Assembly (NCBI GenBank): GCA_030748485.1
Contig: JASMLW010000253.1
Span: forward strand, 1 to 47,486
DNA: 47,486 nucleotides
Reading direction: 5' to 3'
Origin: Pirellulaceae bacterium
Lineage (GTDB): Bacteria > Planctomycetota > Planctomycetia > Pirellulales > Pirellulaceae
Numbering within the stretch: the first letter of the stretch is position 1; each line of letters opens with the position of its first letter. The notes under the pieces were generated by a model. It was given only the letters and a program-made list of their open reading frames with translations. It was not told where the DNA came from and searched no databases. A program made the position numbers and the translations under genes. Positions 15,023 through 24,683 of the stretch are shown here, in pieces.

Positions 15023-17344
15023 TTGGCAAACACGTCCAACCGCGATGAATTGGCGGTCGCCTATCTCGAACAACTGCCGTTCGAGCCGTACCCCGTTCAG
15101 GAGGAGGCGTTGCTGGAGTGGTTCGGATCCGACGACGGAGTGCTGGTCTGCGCTCCCACCGGTACGGGAAAGACACTGATCGCCGAAGCGGCCGTCTACG
15201 AGGCGCTGCACACCGGCAAGCGCGTTTATTACACAACACCACTGATCGCGCTGACGGAGCAGAAGCTACAGGAGCTGCAAGCGTCGGCGGAGCGCTGGGG
15301 GTTCAGCGGCGACCAGATCGGACTGGTCACGGGCAACCGCCGCGTGAACCCCGACGCGCCGATCCTGGTCGTCGTCGCCGAGATCTTGCTCAACCGACTC
15401 TTGCACCCCGCCGCCTTCGATTTCGCCGACGTCGACGCGGTGGTGATGGACGAGTTCCACAGTTTCAACGACGCGGAGCGGGGAATCGTCTGGGAGTTCA
15501 CGCTCAGCTTACTGCCGCCGCACGTGCGGCTGTTGTTGCTGTCGGCGACGGTCGGCAACTCGCGCGAGTTCGTCAATTGGTTGTCCAGTTCGCAGCAGCG
15601 ACGACTGGCGCTGGTCGAAGGACACGAGCGCAAGGTCCCACTCACCTACCAATGGGTCGGCGACGCGCTGCTGAACGAGCACGTCGAATCGATGGCTGCC
15701 GGCGGGGAATTCACGCCGGCGTTGATCTTCTGTTTCAACCGCGAACTGTGTTGGACCGTTGCCGAACAACTCAAGGGCAAGAGCCTGCTCGCCGACGGAC
15801 AGCAGAAGCGGATCGCCGAGGAGCTGAAGCAATACGATCTGTCGCAAGGAGTCGGCCCCAAATTGAAGCCGCTGTTGTTGCGCGGCGTCGGCGTCCACCA
15901 CGCCGGCGTCATGCCTCGCTATCGGCGGATCGTCGAAACGCTCTACCAGCGCCGCTTGCTTTCCATCGCGGTGTGCACCGAGACGCTGTCGGCGGGCATC
16001 AATCTGCCCGCCCGCAGTGTGGTGCTGCCAACACTTCTCAAGGGACCGCCCGGCGACAAGAAGGTGCTCGAGCCCAGTTCGGCGCACCAGATGTTCGGCC
16101 GCGCCGGGCGGCCTCAATACGACACGCAAGGATTCGTCTTCTCCCTGGCTCACGAAGACGACGTGAAGATCGCCCGCTGGCGGGTGCGCTTCGATCAGAT
16201 TCCCGAAAACACAAAAGACCCGCAGTTGCTCAAGGCCAAGAAGGCGCTCAAGAAGAAAATGCCCAAGCGCCGCGCGACCGAGCAGTATTGGGAGGAGTCC
16301 CATTTCCAAAAACTGTGTTCGGCCGAAGCGGGCAAGTTGGCCAGCCGCGGACCGGTGCCGTGGAGACTGCTGGCCTACATGCTGGACGCGTCGCCGGAAG
16401 TCAGTCGGCTTCACGAGCTGGTCGACGACCGCCTGTTGACCGGCAGACGCAAAGATGATGCGCACCGCGAACTCGACCTCATGCTGATGACGCTGTGGCG
16501 AGCCGGTTACGTCGAATTGGATCCGCCACCGCCCAAGCAGAGCGAAGAACAGAAAGCGCCCGCGGAGCCCAAACCGACTGGGTTGAACATCGCCATATCG
16601 ACGGACGGTCCGACTGTCCCCAAGGAGACCGATGCGCCGCCGCCGTATCGAGCGGCCACGGCGACGCCCACCGAACGCTTGGAACGCCTGCTGTTGCTGC
16701 GGGGAATCAATCCGCTCTACGGCCTGTTTTTGATGAATCATCTCGGCGCCGCCGATCGTGTCGAGCGGATCCAAGCGATGGAGAGTGTGCTCGAGTTGCC
16801 CCGGTCGCTCGGCAAGGCGATCTGGGTGCCCCGCTACGACGACGTGCCGCAGGGTCCGTTGGCCCGGGACCGACTCAACCCCCATCTCCTGCAGCTCGGA
16901 CTGGCGACCGCGGAGGAGCTCGGCGCCGCCGATCCAAAAGAAGACGACGAGGACGACCGTCCGGGGGCGTGGGACGAGCGAGTCCACGTGTTGACCCTCG
17001 CCGAGAAGCTCAGGTTGTTGTTCCAGCACGACTTCCCAGGTGTTTCATTGCGAGTGTGGCCCGTGTGGGCCGCCGGCGAGGTGCTTGAATTCGGTGGCGA
17101 ATTCAACAAATACATCACGAGCAAGGGACTCCAAAAGCAGGAGGGACTGATCTTTCGCCACCTGCTCAGATTCGTCCTCCTGCTCCACGAATTCATGCAA
17201 TTCTGTCCTCCTGACTTGGAGCCGCGGGAGTGGGAGTCCGAGTTGATGGAGATGGCCGAAACGCTGTCTGAGTCGTGCCGCTCGGCCGATCCGGACAGCA
17301 CCGACAAGGCGCTTCAGTCCAGTCAACAACGGCTCGACGTTTAA
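15023..17344 (+). CDS. Ski2-like DEAD/DEAH-box superfamily 2 helicase
   Basis: The 773-residue protein starts at a TTG at 15023 with GGGAG 6 bases before it. The frame is open back to 14873, but that part is not protein-like. Superfamily 2 motifs appear in order: a Q-like segment PFEPYPVQEEAL, Walker A APTGTGKT (Lys at about residue 50), TTPLIALTEQK, motif II VMDEFHSF, motif III LSATVG, VHHAGVMPRYR, TLSAGINLPAR and motif VI QMFGRAGRPQYD. The DEFH box and the LSAGINLPAR segment point to the Ski2/Mtr4/Hel308-like group, so ATP-driven unwinding of RNA or DNA is expected. The C-terminal half is charged (a KKALKKKMPKRR patch near residue 410) and has no known RNase or exosome domain. It is a single-gene unit. 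Confidence 0.92.
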   Translation: MANTSNRDELAVAYLEQLPFEPYPVQEEALLEWFGSDDGVLVCAPTGTGKTLIAEAAVYEALHTGKRVYYTTPLIALTEQKLQELQASAERWGFSGDQIGLVTGNRRVNPDAPILVVVAEILLNRLLHPAAFDFADVDAVVMDEFHSFNDAERGIVWEFTLSLLPPHVRLLLLSATVGNSREFVNWLSSSQQRRLALVEGHERKVPLTYQWVGDALLNEHVESMAAGGEFTPALIFCFNRELCWTVAEQLKGKSLLADGQQKRIAEELKQYDLSQGVGPKLKPLLLRGVGVHHAGVMPRYRRIVETLYQRRLLSIAVCTETLSAGINLPARSVVLPTLLKGPPGDKKVLEPSSAHQMFGRAGRPQYDTQGFVFSLAHEDDVKIARWRVRFDQIPENTKDPQLLKAKKALKKKMPKRRATEQYWEESHFQKLCSAEAGKLASRGPVPWRLLAYMLDASPEVSRLHELVDDRLLTGRRKDDAHRELDLMLMTLWRAGYVELDPPPPKQSEEQKAPAEPKPTGLNIAISTDGPTVPKETDAPPPYRAATATPTERLERLLLLRGINPLYGLFLMNHLGAADRVERIQAMESVLELPRSLGKAIWVPRYDDVPQGPLARDRLNPHLLQLGLATAEELGAADPKEDDEDDRPGAWDERVHVLTLAEKLRLLFQHDFPGVSLRVWPVWAAGEVLEFGGEFNKYITSKGLQKQEGLIFRHLLRFVLLLHEFMQFCPPDLEPREWESELMEMAETLSESCRSADPDSTDKALQSSQQRLDV

Positions 17345-17460
17345 ACTCAGTCGCGCGGCGAGATCTTTGCCGTTTGGCGAGCCTATCGCGGTCGCAATCG
17401 CGCGCTCCCCCAGTTTGGCGGACGATCCTAATTTCCAGCGGCGCAAGGTTTTGCAATTTG

Positions 17461-17489
17461 TTGACTGGGATAATTGGATCGATCACAAT
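17461..17489 (+). promoter_or_regulatory. Candidate promoter for the 17.6-24.5 kb operon
   Basis: TTGACT at 17461-17466 is followed after 17 bases by CACAAT at 17484-17489, a fair match to the sigma-70 consensus. It lies about 90 bases before the ATG of the pre-peptidase-domain gene and after the helicase stop. Planctomycete promoters are poorly characterised, so this is only a pattern match. Confidence 0.35.
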
Positions 17490-17578
17490 GGCACCCGCAA
17501 TTCGGCAGCGAACCAATTGTCGGTGACCGACGCCAAATCACCACGCCAAATCACCCCGCCTACCCCGACAGTCCCGCC

Positions 17579-19555
17579 ATGAACGTACGTCTCGTCGTCG
17601 TCGTCGCGATCGGAGCCTTGTGCTGCTCCGCCACCTCTTGGGCCCAGCCATCGATTTCCAACGCATCGCCTGGAGCGGTCGCGCCTGGTCAGCCGGTGGA
17701 AGTGACCTTTACAGGAGACAAGCTGACTGGCCCGATCAAATTGTGGACTAGTTTTGCAGCGAAGATCGAAGCGATCGAACCGGCCAAGGACCAGAAGAGT
17801 CTGAAGTGCAAGATCACGGTTGACGGATCGGCTCCGATCGGCGTGGGAGGCGTCATCGTCGCCAACGCCGCGGGTGTTTCCGAAGCGTTGCTGATGATGG
17901 TGGACGACCTGCCGAGCGTTGCGGACAAGGGATCGAATCACGCGGTCGCACAAGCTCAACCCGCCGCGCTGCCGGTCGCCATTGACGGAGCCAGTAACGG
18001 AGTATCGTTCGACTACTATCGGTTCGCTGCCAAGAAGGGCCAACCGATCTCGGCCGAAGTCGTCGCTCGCCGTTTGAATTCATCGATGGATCCGGTCGTT
18101 CGACTACTCGATCCGCGCGGCCAGGAGATGCTGCTGGCCGACGATGACGCGGGGCTGGGGGCCGATTGTCGTTTTCGAGCCACGGCGCCGGAGGACGGCG
18201 AGTACACGATCGAGATTCGAGACAATCAATACAAGGCTGGCGGACGGTACCGCCTGCGGATCGGCGATTTTCCCCTCATCACCTCGGCCCTGCCCTTGGG
18301 AGGTCGTCTCGGCTCGACCGCGCAGTTCAAATTCGTGGGGCCGGCGGCCGACGACGCGGCTCCGATGATCGTCCGCTTACCCGCCGCATCTCTGACCGGC
18401 CGCGTCGGTGTCACCGTAAAGCGAACCGGCGGGCAGGCGTCCGCTTTCGGAGTCATCGCCGCCAGCGATCTACCCGAAGCCGTCGAAGGCGAGAAATCGA
18501 ATCGAGTTACTTTGCCGTGCGCGGTGAACGGAGTGATCGCCAAGCCGAACGAGAAAGACGTCTTTGAGTTCGTAGCCGCCAAAGGGCAGCGCATCGATCT
18601 GCGGCCTAAATCGCGCAGCTTCGGGTCTCCGAGTTACGTGTTTCTGCGCGTATTGGACGCGGCGGGCAAAGCGATCGGGACGACCACCGTCAACAACAAC
18701 GAGGAGTTTCCGCTCGCCGTGACGGCTCCGGCCGACGGCGTCTACCGGCTCGAGGTGCGCGACCTGCTGCACCGCGGCGGGCCGGAATTCGCATATCGCG
18801 TCGAGGTGCGGTCGGCTCCCGACTTCTCGCTCACATTAAAAAACGACAAGGCGACAAAGTACCGGTTCGTGGCGGCCCGCGGCGATGGAGTGGCCGGCGT
18901 TGTCGTGCAGTGCGGACGCACCGGGTACGACGGTCCGATCGAGTTGTCGTTGGAGTCAGATGAGACGGGTTTGGAATTGTACAACGCCACGATTCCAGCC
19001 AAGGCTACGGAGCACCGCCTGTTTATCAGCGTCCCGCCGACATTTCAGGAGGCCGACTTTCACGCTCTCCGAATCGTCGGTTCAGCAAAAATCGGCGGCC
19101 AGGACGTCGAACGTTTGATGAGCAGCGAGCCGACCATTCGCGCCCGGATGCCCAACCTGCTCTATCCGTACGGTTGGCAGGACGGCTTGGTCAGTGTGAC
19201 AACGGGAGCCCCCGCCAAAGCTTTCTACGGATTGAAAACCGAAGCGAAGGAATTCGCCGTCGCCCGCGGCGTCGGAACGGCGGAAATCAAATTCACTCTC
19301 GAGCGCTTGGACAAGGAGTTCAAGGCGGGGGTGAACATTTACCACGATCCGTTGCCCGCCGGTTTTTCGCTCGCCGTCAAGGCCGAGAAAGATGTCTACA
19401 CGGCGACATTGACCGGAGGCAAAGACGCCGCCGAAGCGAACTTCCCGGTGCGACTGGTGGCGATCGCCGAACACAAAGGACGGGGACAGAAAGTTGTCGT
19501 GAATATGCCGACGCGAGTCTTCTCGCCACCCGCGGAAAAGGCGGCGGCGAAGTAG
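17579..19555 (+). CDS. Exported pre-peptidase C-terminal domain protein
   Basis: This 658-residue secreted protein has a signal peptide (hydrophobic residues 4-16, cleavage near TSWAQ-PS at about residue 23). An IPT-like beta domain follows (SPGAVAPGQPVEVTFTGDKL). Two pre-peptidase C-terminal (PPC) domains are recognisable, one around FDYYRFAAKKGQPISAEV through YRLRIG and another around DVFEFVAAKGQRIDLR through the AYRVEV segment, each with the D-x-x-x-F and Y-x-(L/I)-x-(I/V)-x-D pattern. PPC domains bind or present partners outside the cell. No protease domain is present. The gene opens a four-gene plus-strand unit with a DUF1549/DUF1553 protein, a cytochrome-WD40 protein and a hydrolase, a recurrent planctomycete arrangement. 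ATG 17579 is the start because the signal peptide begins there. Confidence 0.85.
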   Translation: MNVRLVVVVAIGALCCSATSWAQPSISNASPGAVAPGQPVEVTFTGDKLTGPIKLWTSFAAKIEAIEPAKDQKSLKCKITVDGSAPIGVGGVIVANAAGVSEALLMMVDDLPSVADKGSNHAVAQAQPAALPVAIDGASNGVSFDYYRFAAKKGQPISAEVVARRLNSSMDPVVRLLDPRGQEMLLADDDAGLGADCRFRATAPEDGEYTIEIRDNQYKAGGRYRLRIGDFPLITSALPLGGRLGSTAQFKFVGPAADDAAPMIVRLPAASLTGRVGVTVKRTGGQASAFGVIAASDLPEAVEGEKSNRVTLPCAVNGVIAKPNEKDVFEFVAAKGQRIDLRPKSRSFGSPSYVFLRVLDAAGKAIGTTTVNNNEEFPLAVTAPADGVYRLEVRDLLHRGGPEFAYRVEVRSAPDFSLTLKNDKATKYRFVAARGDGVAGVVVQCGRTGYDGPIELSLESDETGLELYNATIPAKATEHRLFISVPPTFQEADFHALRIVGSAKIGGQDVERLMSSEPTIRARMPNLLYPYGWQDGLVSVTTGAPAKAFYGLKTEAKEFAVARGVGTAEIKFTLERLDKEFKAGVNIYHDPLPAGFSLAVKAEKDVYTATLTGGKDAAEANFPVRLVAIAEHKGRGQKVVVNMPTRVFSPPAEKAAAK

Positions 19556-19684
19556 AGCGAAATCCACAGAGAACAGGCAAACTCGAGTGCGAAAATCAAA
19601 CTGAAATCCGGAATTGCAAATCGGTAATGCGAAGTTGGTGGTTCGCAATCGATTGCCATTCATCGATCTGGGGAAAAGAAAGCC

Positions 19685-22489
19685 ATGACAAGACACGGAC
19701 GATGGACAGTGCTTCCGCTAATCCTCCTCGGGATGCTCGCCGCTCAAGTTGGTTGGGCCGACGACCTTGAACCCATCCAGGTCGGCGAGCCCGAGAAGAT
19801 CGAAGTCTTCCCGACGACGGTCGAGTTGAAAGGCGTCCGCGAGCAGATGCGCGTTGTCGTGTCAGGGCACTACGCCGGCGGCAAAGTGCAGGACCTGACG
19901 CGCGCCGCGCAGTTCGCAACCAGCAACGCGCAAGCCGCTGTAGTCGAGAACGCCCGGATCAAACCAAAGGGCGACGGGGCGGCCGAGATCACGGTGATCG
20001 TCGGCGGCAAGGAAGCGAAGATCAATGTCACCGTCAGCAATCAATCGAAACCTCAACCGGTCTCGTTCAACTACGGCACTCTGGCGGCGCTCGCGAAACA
20101 GGGTTGCAACTCAGGCGCTTGCCACGGATCGCCCAGTGGGAAAGGCGGTTTCCGGCTTTCGCTGCGAGCTTTCGATCCGACGCTCGATAGGTTGACGTTG
20201 ATTCGCGAGGACTATGGACGACGCACGAATCCGCTCGATCCCGAACGCAGCTTGATGCTGATCAAGCCGCTCATGAAGGCTCCCCATGGCGGCGGCAAAA
20301 AACTCCGCCGCAGCGACCCGGCGTTCGCCGTGCTCCACGATTGGATCGGCGAAGGTTGTCGCGAGGATCCCGCCGACGCGGCGAAGTGCGTGGGCATCGA
20401 TGTTAATCCACCCAGCGGCCGACTGCTCCGCCGGCCGGCTCACACACAACAGTTGAGCGTGTTGGCCAGATTCTCGGACGGCAGCATTCGCGACGTCACC
20501 GACTTGGCCGTTTTCACCAGTTCCGACACCGAAGTCGCCGACGTCACACCCGCCGGATTTGTCGTCGGCAAGGATCGCGGGGAAGCGGCGATCGTCGTTC
20601 GCTATCTCGAGTTTATCGAGAGTTCATTCATCACGTTCGTACGCGACATCGAAGGTTACGCGTGGAGCAACCCTCCCGCCAATAACTTCATCGACGAGAA
20701 CGTTCACGCCAAGCTGAGACAATTGCAGTACTTGCCGTCGGAACTGTGCGCTGACGAGGAATTCCTCCGCCGCGTCTACCTGGATATCATCGGCACGCTG
20801 CCGTCCATCGAAGAGACGCAGAGATTCTTCGCCGACAAGTCCGCCGACAAGCGGGCGAAGTTGATTGACGAATTGCTCGAGCGCCCCGAGTTTGCGAAGT
20901 TCTGGACGCTTAAGTGGGGCGACTTACTGCGACTGACTAACGGTCAAGTCGGGCCGGACGGCGTGCACAAGTACCACCGTTGGGTCGAGCGGGCGGTCGA
21001 TTCGAACATGCCCTACGACCAGTTTGCGCGCGAGTTGCTGACCGCGTCGGGCAGCACTCTCGACAACCCGCCGGCGAACTTCTATCGGACGGCCAAGGAT
21101 GTCAACGACTGCGTCGAGACGATCTCGCAGGTCTTCCTCGGCGCTCGCCTGCAATGCGCCAAGTGCCACAACCATCCGTTTGAGCGTTGGACGCAGGACA
21201 ACTACTACGGGATGGCCGCCTTCTTCAATCGCGTGCAGCGAAAAACGACTCGCCGCGCCAACGAGACGTTCATCTGGTCCGCCACGAGCGGCGAAGTGAC
21301 CCAGCCTCGCACGGGACAGGTCATGAAGCCGTGGGTGCCCGTCCTCGGTGAATTGGAGAACGCCAATCCAGACGATCGCCGAGTGTCGTTCGCCGACTGG
21401 CTGACCAAATCCGATAACCCCTACTTCGCCAAGATTGAAGCGAATCGCATTTGGAGCCATCTGTTCGGTCGCGGCATCGTCGATCCGCCCGATGATTTCC
21501 GCGATTCAAATCCGCCCAGCAACGCGGCTCTGCTGGAAGCCTTGGCGGCTGACTTCGCGAAGAGCGGTTTCGATCGCAAACACGTGATTCGCACGATTCT
21601 CAACAGCCACACCTACCAGGCGAGCTTTCGTCCGAACAAGTTCAACGAGACCGACACCAAGTACTTCTCGCACTATCAACCAAGGCTGCTGTCGGCCGAG
21701 CAACTGCTGGACGCCATCTGCCACGTGACGGGGATGCCCGAGTCGTTCGGTTCGTTGCCGCCCGGCACCAAGGCGACTCAACTGCCGGCTCCCGATCTGG
21801 TCAAGAACGATTTCCTCAAGATCTTCGGTCAACCGGAGCGGCAAACCGTTTGCCTCTGCGAGCGCTCGAGTGAATCCAACTTGGGAATGGCTATTCAGTT
21901 CTTTAACGGCCCGCTGATCTACAACAAGTTGCGCGCCGACGCGAACCGGTTCCGCACGATGATGGCGACCGACAAGACGCCCGACGAGGACATCATCCGC
22001 GTCCTTCATCTGGCCTCTGTGTGCCGGGCGCCGACCGAAGCCGAGTTGTCGGCGAGTATGAAACACATCGCCGCCAAAGCTGTCGAGATCGTTGAGGAGA
22101 ACAAACGCATCGAGCAGCAATTGGTTGAAGTCAAAGCCGCCTCGGACAAAACTCGCAACGAAGTTCTCGCCAAGCTGCTGGACGCCAAACTGGCGGCGAT
22201 CCCCGAGGCGATTCGAGCTGACACGAAAACGGCCGTGTTGACTGCGGCCGACAAACGCAACCCGGTGCAAAAGTACCTGGTCGAAAAGCTCGGAGCCTCG
22301 GTCGTTGTGCCCGCTGAGGAGGTCACCAAAAACCTCTCCGAAGAGCAAAAGAAGGCCTTGGAGGCGAATACGAAGAAGCTGGCGGAGCTAGCCAAACAAA
22401 AGAAGACGCCCGTGGACAGCCGGATCATCGCATTGGAAGACATCTGCTGGGCGCTGCTGAACACCAACGAATTCCTGTTCAATCACTAA
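19685..22489 (+). CDS. Ig-like-PSCyt-DUF1549-DUF1553 exported protein
   Basis: The 934-residue protein has a signal peptide (cleavage near VGWADD, about residue 25), a bacterial Ig-like (BIG2) domain at about residues 32-118, and then GCNSGACHGSPSGKGGF, in which the expected CxxCH is replaced by C-x4-C-H (Cys141, Cys146, His147). A second Ig-like stretch (QLSVLARFSDGSIRDVTDLAVF) leads into DUF1549 (LRRVYLDIIGTLPS, CAKCHNHPFERW with a canonical CxxCH) and DUF1553 (EANRIWSHLFGRGIVDPPDDFRDSNPPSNAALLEAL). A charged helical segment is inserted near the C-terminus (about residues 790-910). Such proteins are envelope components of unknown enzymology in planctomycetes. The start has no strong ribosome-binding site, and the spacing to the preceding gene is 129 bases. 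Confidence 0.92.
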   Translation: MTRHGRWTVLPLILLGMLAAQVGWADDLEPIQVGEPEKIEVFPTTVELKGVREQMRVVVSGHYAGGKVQDLTRAAQFATSNAQAAVVENARIKPKGDGAAEITVIVGGKEAKINVTVSNQSKPQPVSFNYGTLAALAKQGCNSGACHGSPSGKGGFRLSLRAFDPTLDRLTLIREDYGRRTNPLDPERSLMLIKPLMKAPHGGGKKLRRSDPAFAVLHDWIGEGCREDPADAAKCVGIDVNPPSGRLLRRPAHTQQLSVLARFSDGSIRDVTDLAVFTSSDTEVADVTPAGFVVGKDRGEAAIVVRYLEFIESSFITFVRDIEGYAWSNPPANNFIDENVHAKLRQLQYLPSELCADEEFLRRVYLDIIGTLPSIEETQRFFADKSADKRAKLIDELLERPEFAKFWTLKWGDLLRLTNGQVGPDGVHKYHRWVERAVDSNMPYDQFARELLTASGSTLDNPPANFYRTAKDVNDCVETISQVFLGARLQCAKCHNHPFERWTQDNYYGMAAFFNRVQRKTTRRANETFIWSATSGEVTQPRTGQVMKPWVPVLGELENANPDDRRVSFADWLTKSDNPYFAKIEANRIWSHLFGRGIVDPPDDFRDSNPPSNAALLEALAADFAKSGFDRKHVIRTILNSHTYQASFRPNKFNETDTKYFSHYQPRLLSAEQLLDAICHVTGMPESFGSLPPGTKATQLPAPDLVKNDFLKIFGQPERQTVCLCERSSESNLGMAIQFFNGPLIYNKLRADANRFRTMMATDKTPDEDIIRVLHLASVCRAPTEAELSASMKHIAAKAVEIVEENKRIEQQLVEVKAASDKTRNEVLAKLLDAKLAAIPEAIRADTKTAVLTAADKRNPVQKYLVEKLGASVVVPAEEVTKNLSEEQKKALEANTKKLAELAKQKKTPVDSRIIALEDICWALLNTNEFLFNH

Positions 22490-22563
22490 CCACTCCGCGC
22501 TGCCGAAGGTCTCTGCCGCCGCTCCAGGAGCGCACTTCGTCCCACCTCAGCCCCCCAAAGAAC

Positions 22564-23910
22564 ATGAAGACTCAACATCTGATATCGTCTGGCGTCGCCG
22601 CCGGGCTGCTGATTTGTCTCTCGTCGATCGGCCATGCCGAACCGGTCAGTTTCAAGCGAGACATCGCGCCCCTGCTGCTCGACAATTGTCTGGCGTGCCA
22701 CGGCCCGAAAAAGGCCGAGGGGGGTTACCGGGTCGATTCGTTTGAGCGGGTCGTTTCCGACGGTGATTCCGGAGCCGCCGGTTTCGTCCCCCAAAAAGTT
22801 GACGACAGCGAGTCCTATCGTCGCCTCCTTACCGACGACGACACTGAGCGGATGCCGCTCGATGGTGACCCGCTGCCGGCCGACAAGATCGCGCTGATCA
22901 AGAAGTGGATTGAGGAGGGAGCCAGTTTTGACGGCGGCGACCCGAAGTTGCCGCTCGCTTCCATCGTTCCGCCGCCGGAACACCCGGCTCCGCCCGAGGC
23001 CTACCCGTCGACGATGCCGATCACGGCGGTCTTGTTTAGCAAGGACGGAAAGGAATTGTACGTCGGCGGTTACCACGAAATCTCGGTCTGGAATCCCGCC
23101 GACGGTAAACTCGTGCGGCGAATCAAGAACGTCGGACAACGCACTTACGCCCTGGATCAGAACGCCGATGGCAGCTTGCTCGCCGTCGCGGGCGGAGCGC
23201 CCGGCAAGCACGGCGAAGTCCGCTTGTTCAAACCCACCGGCGAATTGGTCCGCGTCGTCGGCCTGTCTTCCGATGTCGCACTCGACGTCAAGTTCAGCCC
23301 GGACGGCAAACGCATCGCCGCCTCGTCCGCCGAGAGTGTCGTGCAAGTCTTCGCCGTCGACACCGGCGAGAAGCAACTGACGATCACCAGCCATTCGGAT
23401 TGGGTCGCCGCTGTGGCGTGGAGCCCCGATGGCTCAAAGCTCGCTTCGGCCAGCCGCGACAAAACGGTTAAGGTCTTTGACACCAAGACCGGCGAGTTGG
23501 CGGTCACCTACTCGGGTCACGGCCAACCCGTGAAGGGCGTCGCCTTCCATCCCGATGGAGCCGAAGTGTTTTCGGGAGGGGGCGACAAGAAGATCCATCG
23601 TTGGAAAGTCGCCGACGGTAAGAAGAGCGCCGAGGTCGGCTTCGGAGCCGAAGTGTACAAGTTGCCGATGGGCGGAGAGTTCATGTTCGCCACCTCCGCC
23701 GACAAGACGGTGCGCCAGTATGAAGCGAAAACTCACAAGGAGATTCGCAAGTACGCCGGCCACCAAGACTGGGCTCTATCGGTCGCGTTCCACGCCGGCG
23801 CCAAGCGAGTCGCCTCGGGCGGCTTCAACGGCGAGGTGCGAATTTGGAACGCCGACGACGGAGCCGCCGTCGCCACTTTCGTCGCTGCTCCCGGGCTCGC
23901 GAAGAAGTAG
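22564..23910 (+). CDS. Cytochrome c (PSCyt1)-WD40 propeller fusion protein
   Basis: The 448-residue protein has a signal peptide (cleavage near IGHAEP, residue about 25), a PSCyt1 cytochrome domain with haem site CLACH at residues 42-46, and from about residue 150 a WD40-type propeller of about seven blades. Typical blade segments are VAAVAWSPDGSKLASASRDK, VKGVAFHPDGAEVFSGGGDK and ALSVAFHAGAKRVASGGFNG. It probably receives electrons or docks partners at the outer face of the membrane. The fusion is common in planctomycetes beside DUF1549/DUF1553 and pre-peptidase proteins, as here. The next gene starts one base after its stop codon, so translation is very likely coupled. Confidence 0.92.
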   Translation: MKTQHLISSGVAAGLLICLSSIGHAEPVSFKRDIAPLLLDNCLACHGPKKAEGGYRVDSFERVVSDGDSGAAGFVPQKVDDSESYRRLLTDDDTERMPLDGDPLPADKIALIKKWIEEGASFDGGDPKLPLASIVPPPEHPAPPEAYPSTMPITAVLFSKDGKELYVGGYHEISVWNPADGKLVRRIKNVGQRTYALDQNADGSLLAVAGGAPGKHGEVRLFKPTGELVRVVGLSSDVALDVKFSPDGKRIAASSAESVVQVFAVDTGEKQLTITSHSDWVAAVAWSPDGSKLASASRDKTVKVFDTKTGELAVTYSGHGQPVKGVAFHPDGAEVFSGGGDKKIHRWKVADGKKSAEVGFGAEVYKLPMGGEFMFATSADKTVRQYEAKTHKEIRKYAGHQDWALSVAFHAGAKRVASGGFNGEVRIWNADDGAAVATFVAAPGLAKK

Positions 23911-23911
23911 C

Positions 23912-24532
23912 TTGGACTTTCTCTTTGACGGACCTGCGGACGCTCGCGCCACACTCATTCTGGCGCACGGCGCCGGCGCGGCCATGGACACGCCTTTCAT
24001 GGATGCGTTCGCGGCCGGGGTCGCGGAAGCTGAGATTCAAGTTGCCCGCTTTGAATTCGACTACATGCGGCTCCGCCGGGTCGACGGAAAGCGGCGCGGG
24101 CCGGACCGCCTCGCCAAGTTGATCGCTTGTTGGGAAGCGGCGATCGACCACTTCGGGTCCGCCGGGCGATTGTTCGCGGGCGGCAAGTCGATGGGCGGCC
24201 GCATCGCCAGCCTCGTCGCCGATCGGCGCGCGCTCGCCGGCCTGGTTTGTCTCGGCTATCCGTTTCACCCCGCCGGGAAGCCCGCTCAACTCCGCACTGA
24301 ACATCTCGCCGAACTCAAAACTCCTGCGCTATTCGTTCAAGGCGAACGCGACAGTTTCGGCAACCGCGAAGAAGTCTCGGCCTACGAGTTGTCGCCCGCT
24401 ATCGAGTTCGCCTGGTTGCCCGATGGCGACCACAGCTTCAAACCGCGCAAGTCGTCGAGCGCGACCGAAGCGGACAACTGGTCGGCTGGAGTGGCGGCCG
24501 TCGTCGAGTTCATTCGAGCCAATTCGCTCTGA
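23912..24532 (+). CDS. Alpha/beta-hydrolase, KANL3/Tex30-like family
   Basis: The 206-residue protein starts with TTG at 23912, one base after the stop of the WD40 gene. The open frame extends upstream, but only as a shadow of that gene. It shows the small alpha/beta-hydrolase pattern of the Tex30/dienelactone-hydrolase-like family: LILAHGAGAAMDTPFM (oxyanion region), the nucleophile elbow GKSMGGR with Ser at about residue 93, an acid in FVQGERDSFG and the catalytic His in LPDGDHSFKPR. No signal peptide is seen, so it is cytoplasmic, unlike the three exported proteins before it. The substrate is unknown. Its place at the end of the unit may reflect co-transcription rather than shared function. 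Confidence 0.85.
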   Translation: MDFLFDGPADARATLILAHGAGAAMDTPFMDAFAAGVAEAEIQVARFEFDYMRLRRVDGKRRGPDRLAKLIACWEAAIDHFGSAGRLFAGGKSMGGRIASLVADRRALAGLVCLGYPFHPAGKPAQLRTEHLAELKTPALFVQGERDSFGNREEVSAYELSPAIEFAWLPDGDHSFKPRKSSSATEADNWSAGVAAVVEFIRANSL

Positions 24533-24683
24533 ATCTGCTCACCCGTCGCGCTCTAGCAGCAATCGCGAGTACGCGCCGCGGCGCACGCGCCGCAGTGGGG
24601 CGGGTTGCTGAGCGATCGTGCGACGGATAGGCTGCCGTGTTCATAATCTTCTTTTTCATCAGTGGCTGGAGAGCGGAACATCC

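Noticed and set aside
15509-17029. Minus-strand open frame of 506 codons
   Set aside because: It lies entirely within the helicase gene on the opposite strand, whose motifs are complete.
24570-24600. GC-rich palindrome (GCGCCGCGGCGC) between the hydrolase and nucleoside phosphorylase genes as a terminator
   Set aside because: No T-run follows on the plus strand, and short GC palindromes are frequent by chance at this base composition.
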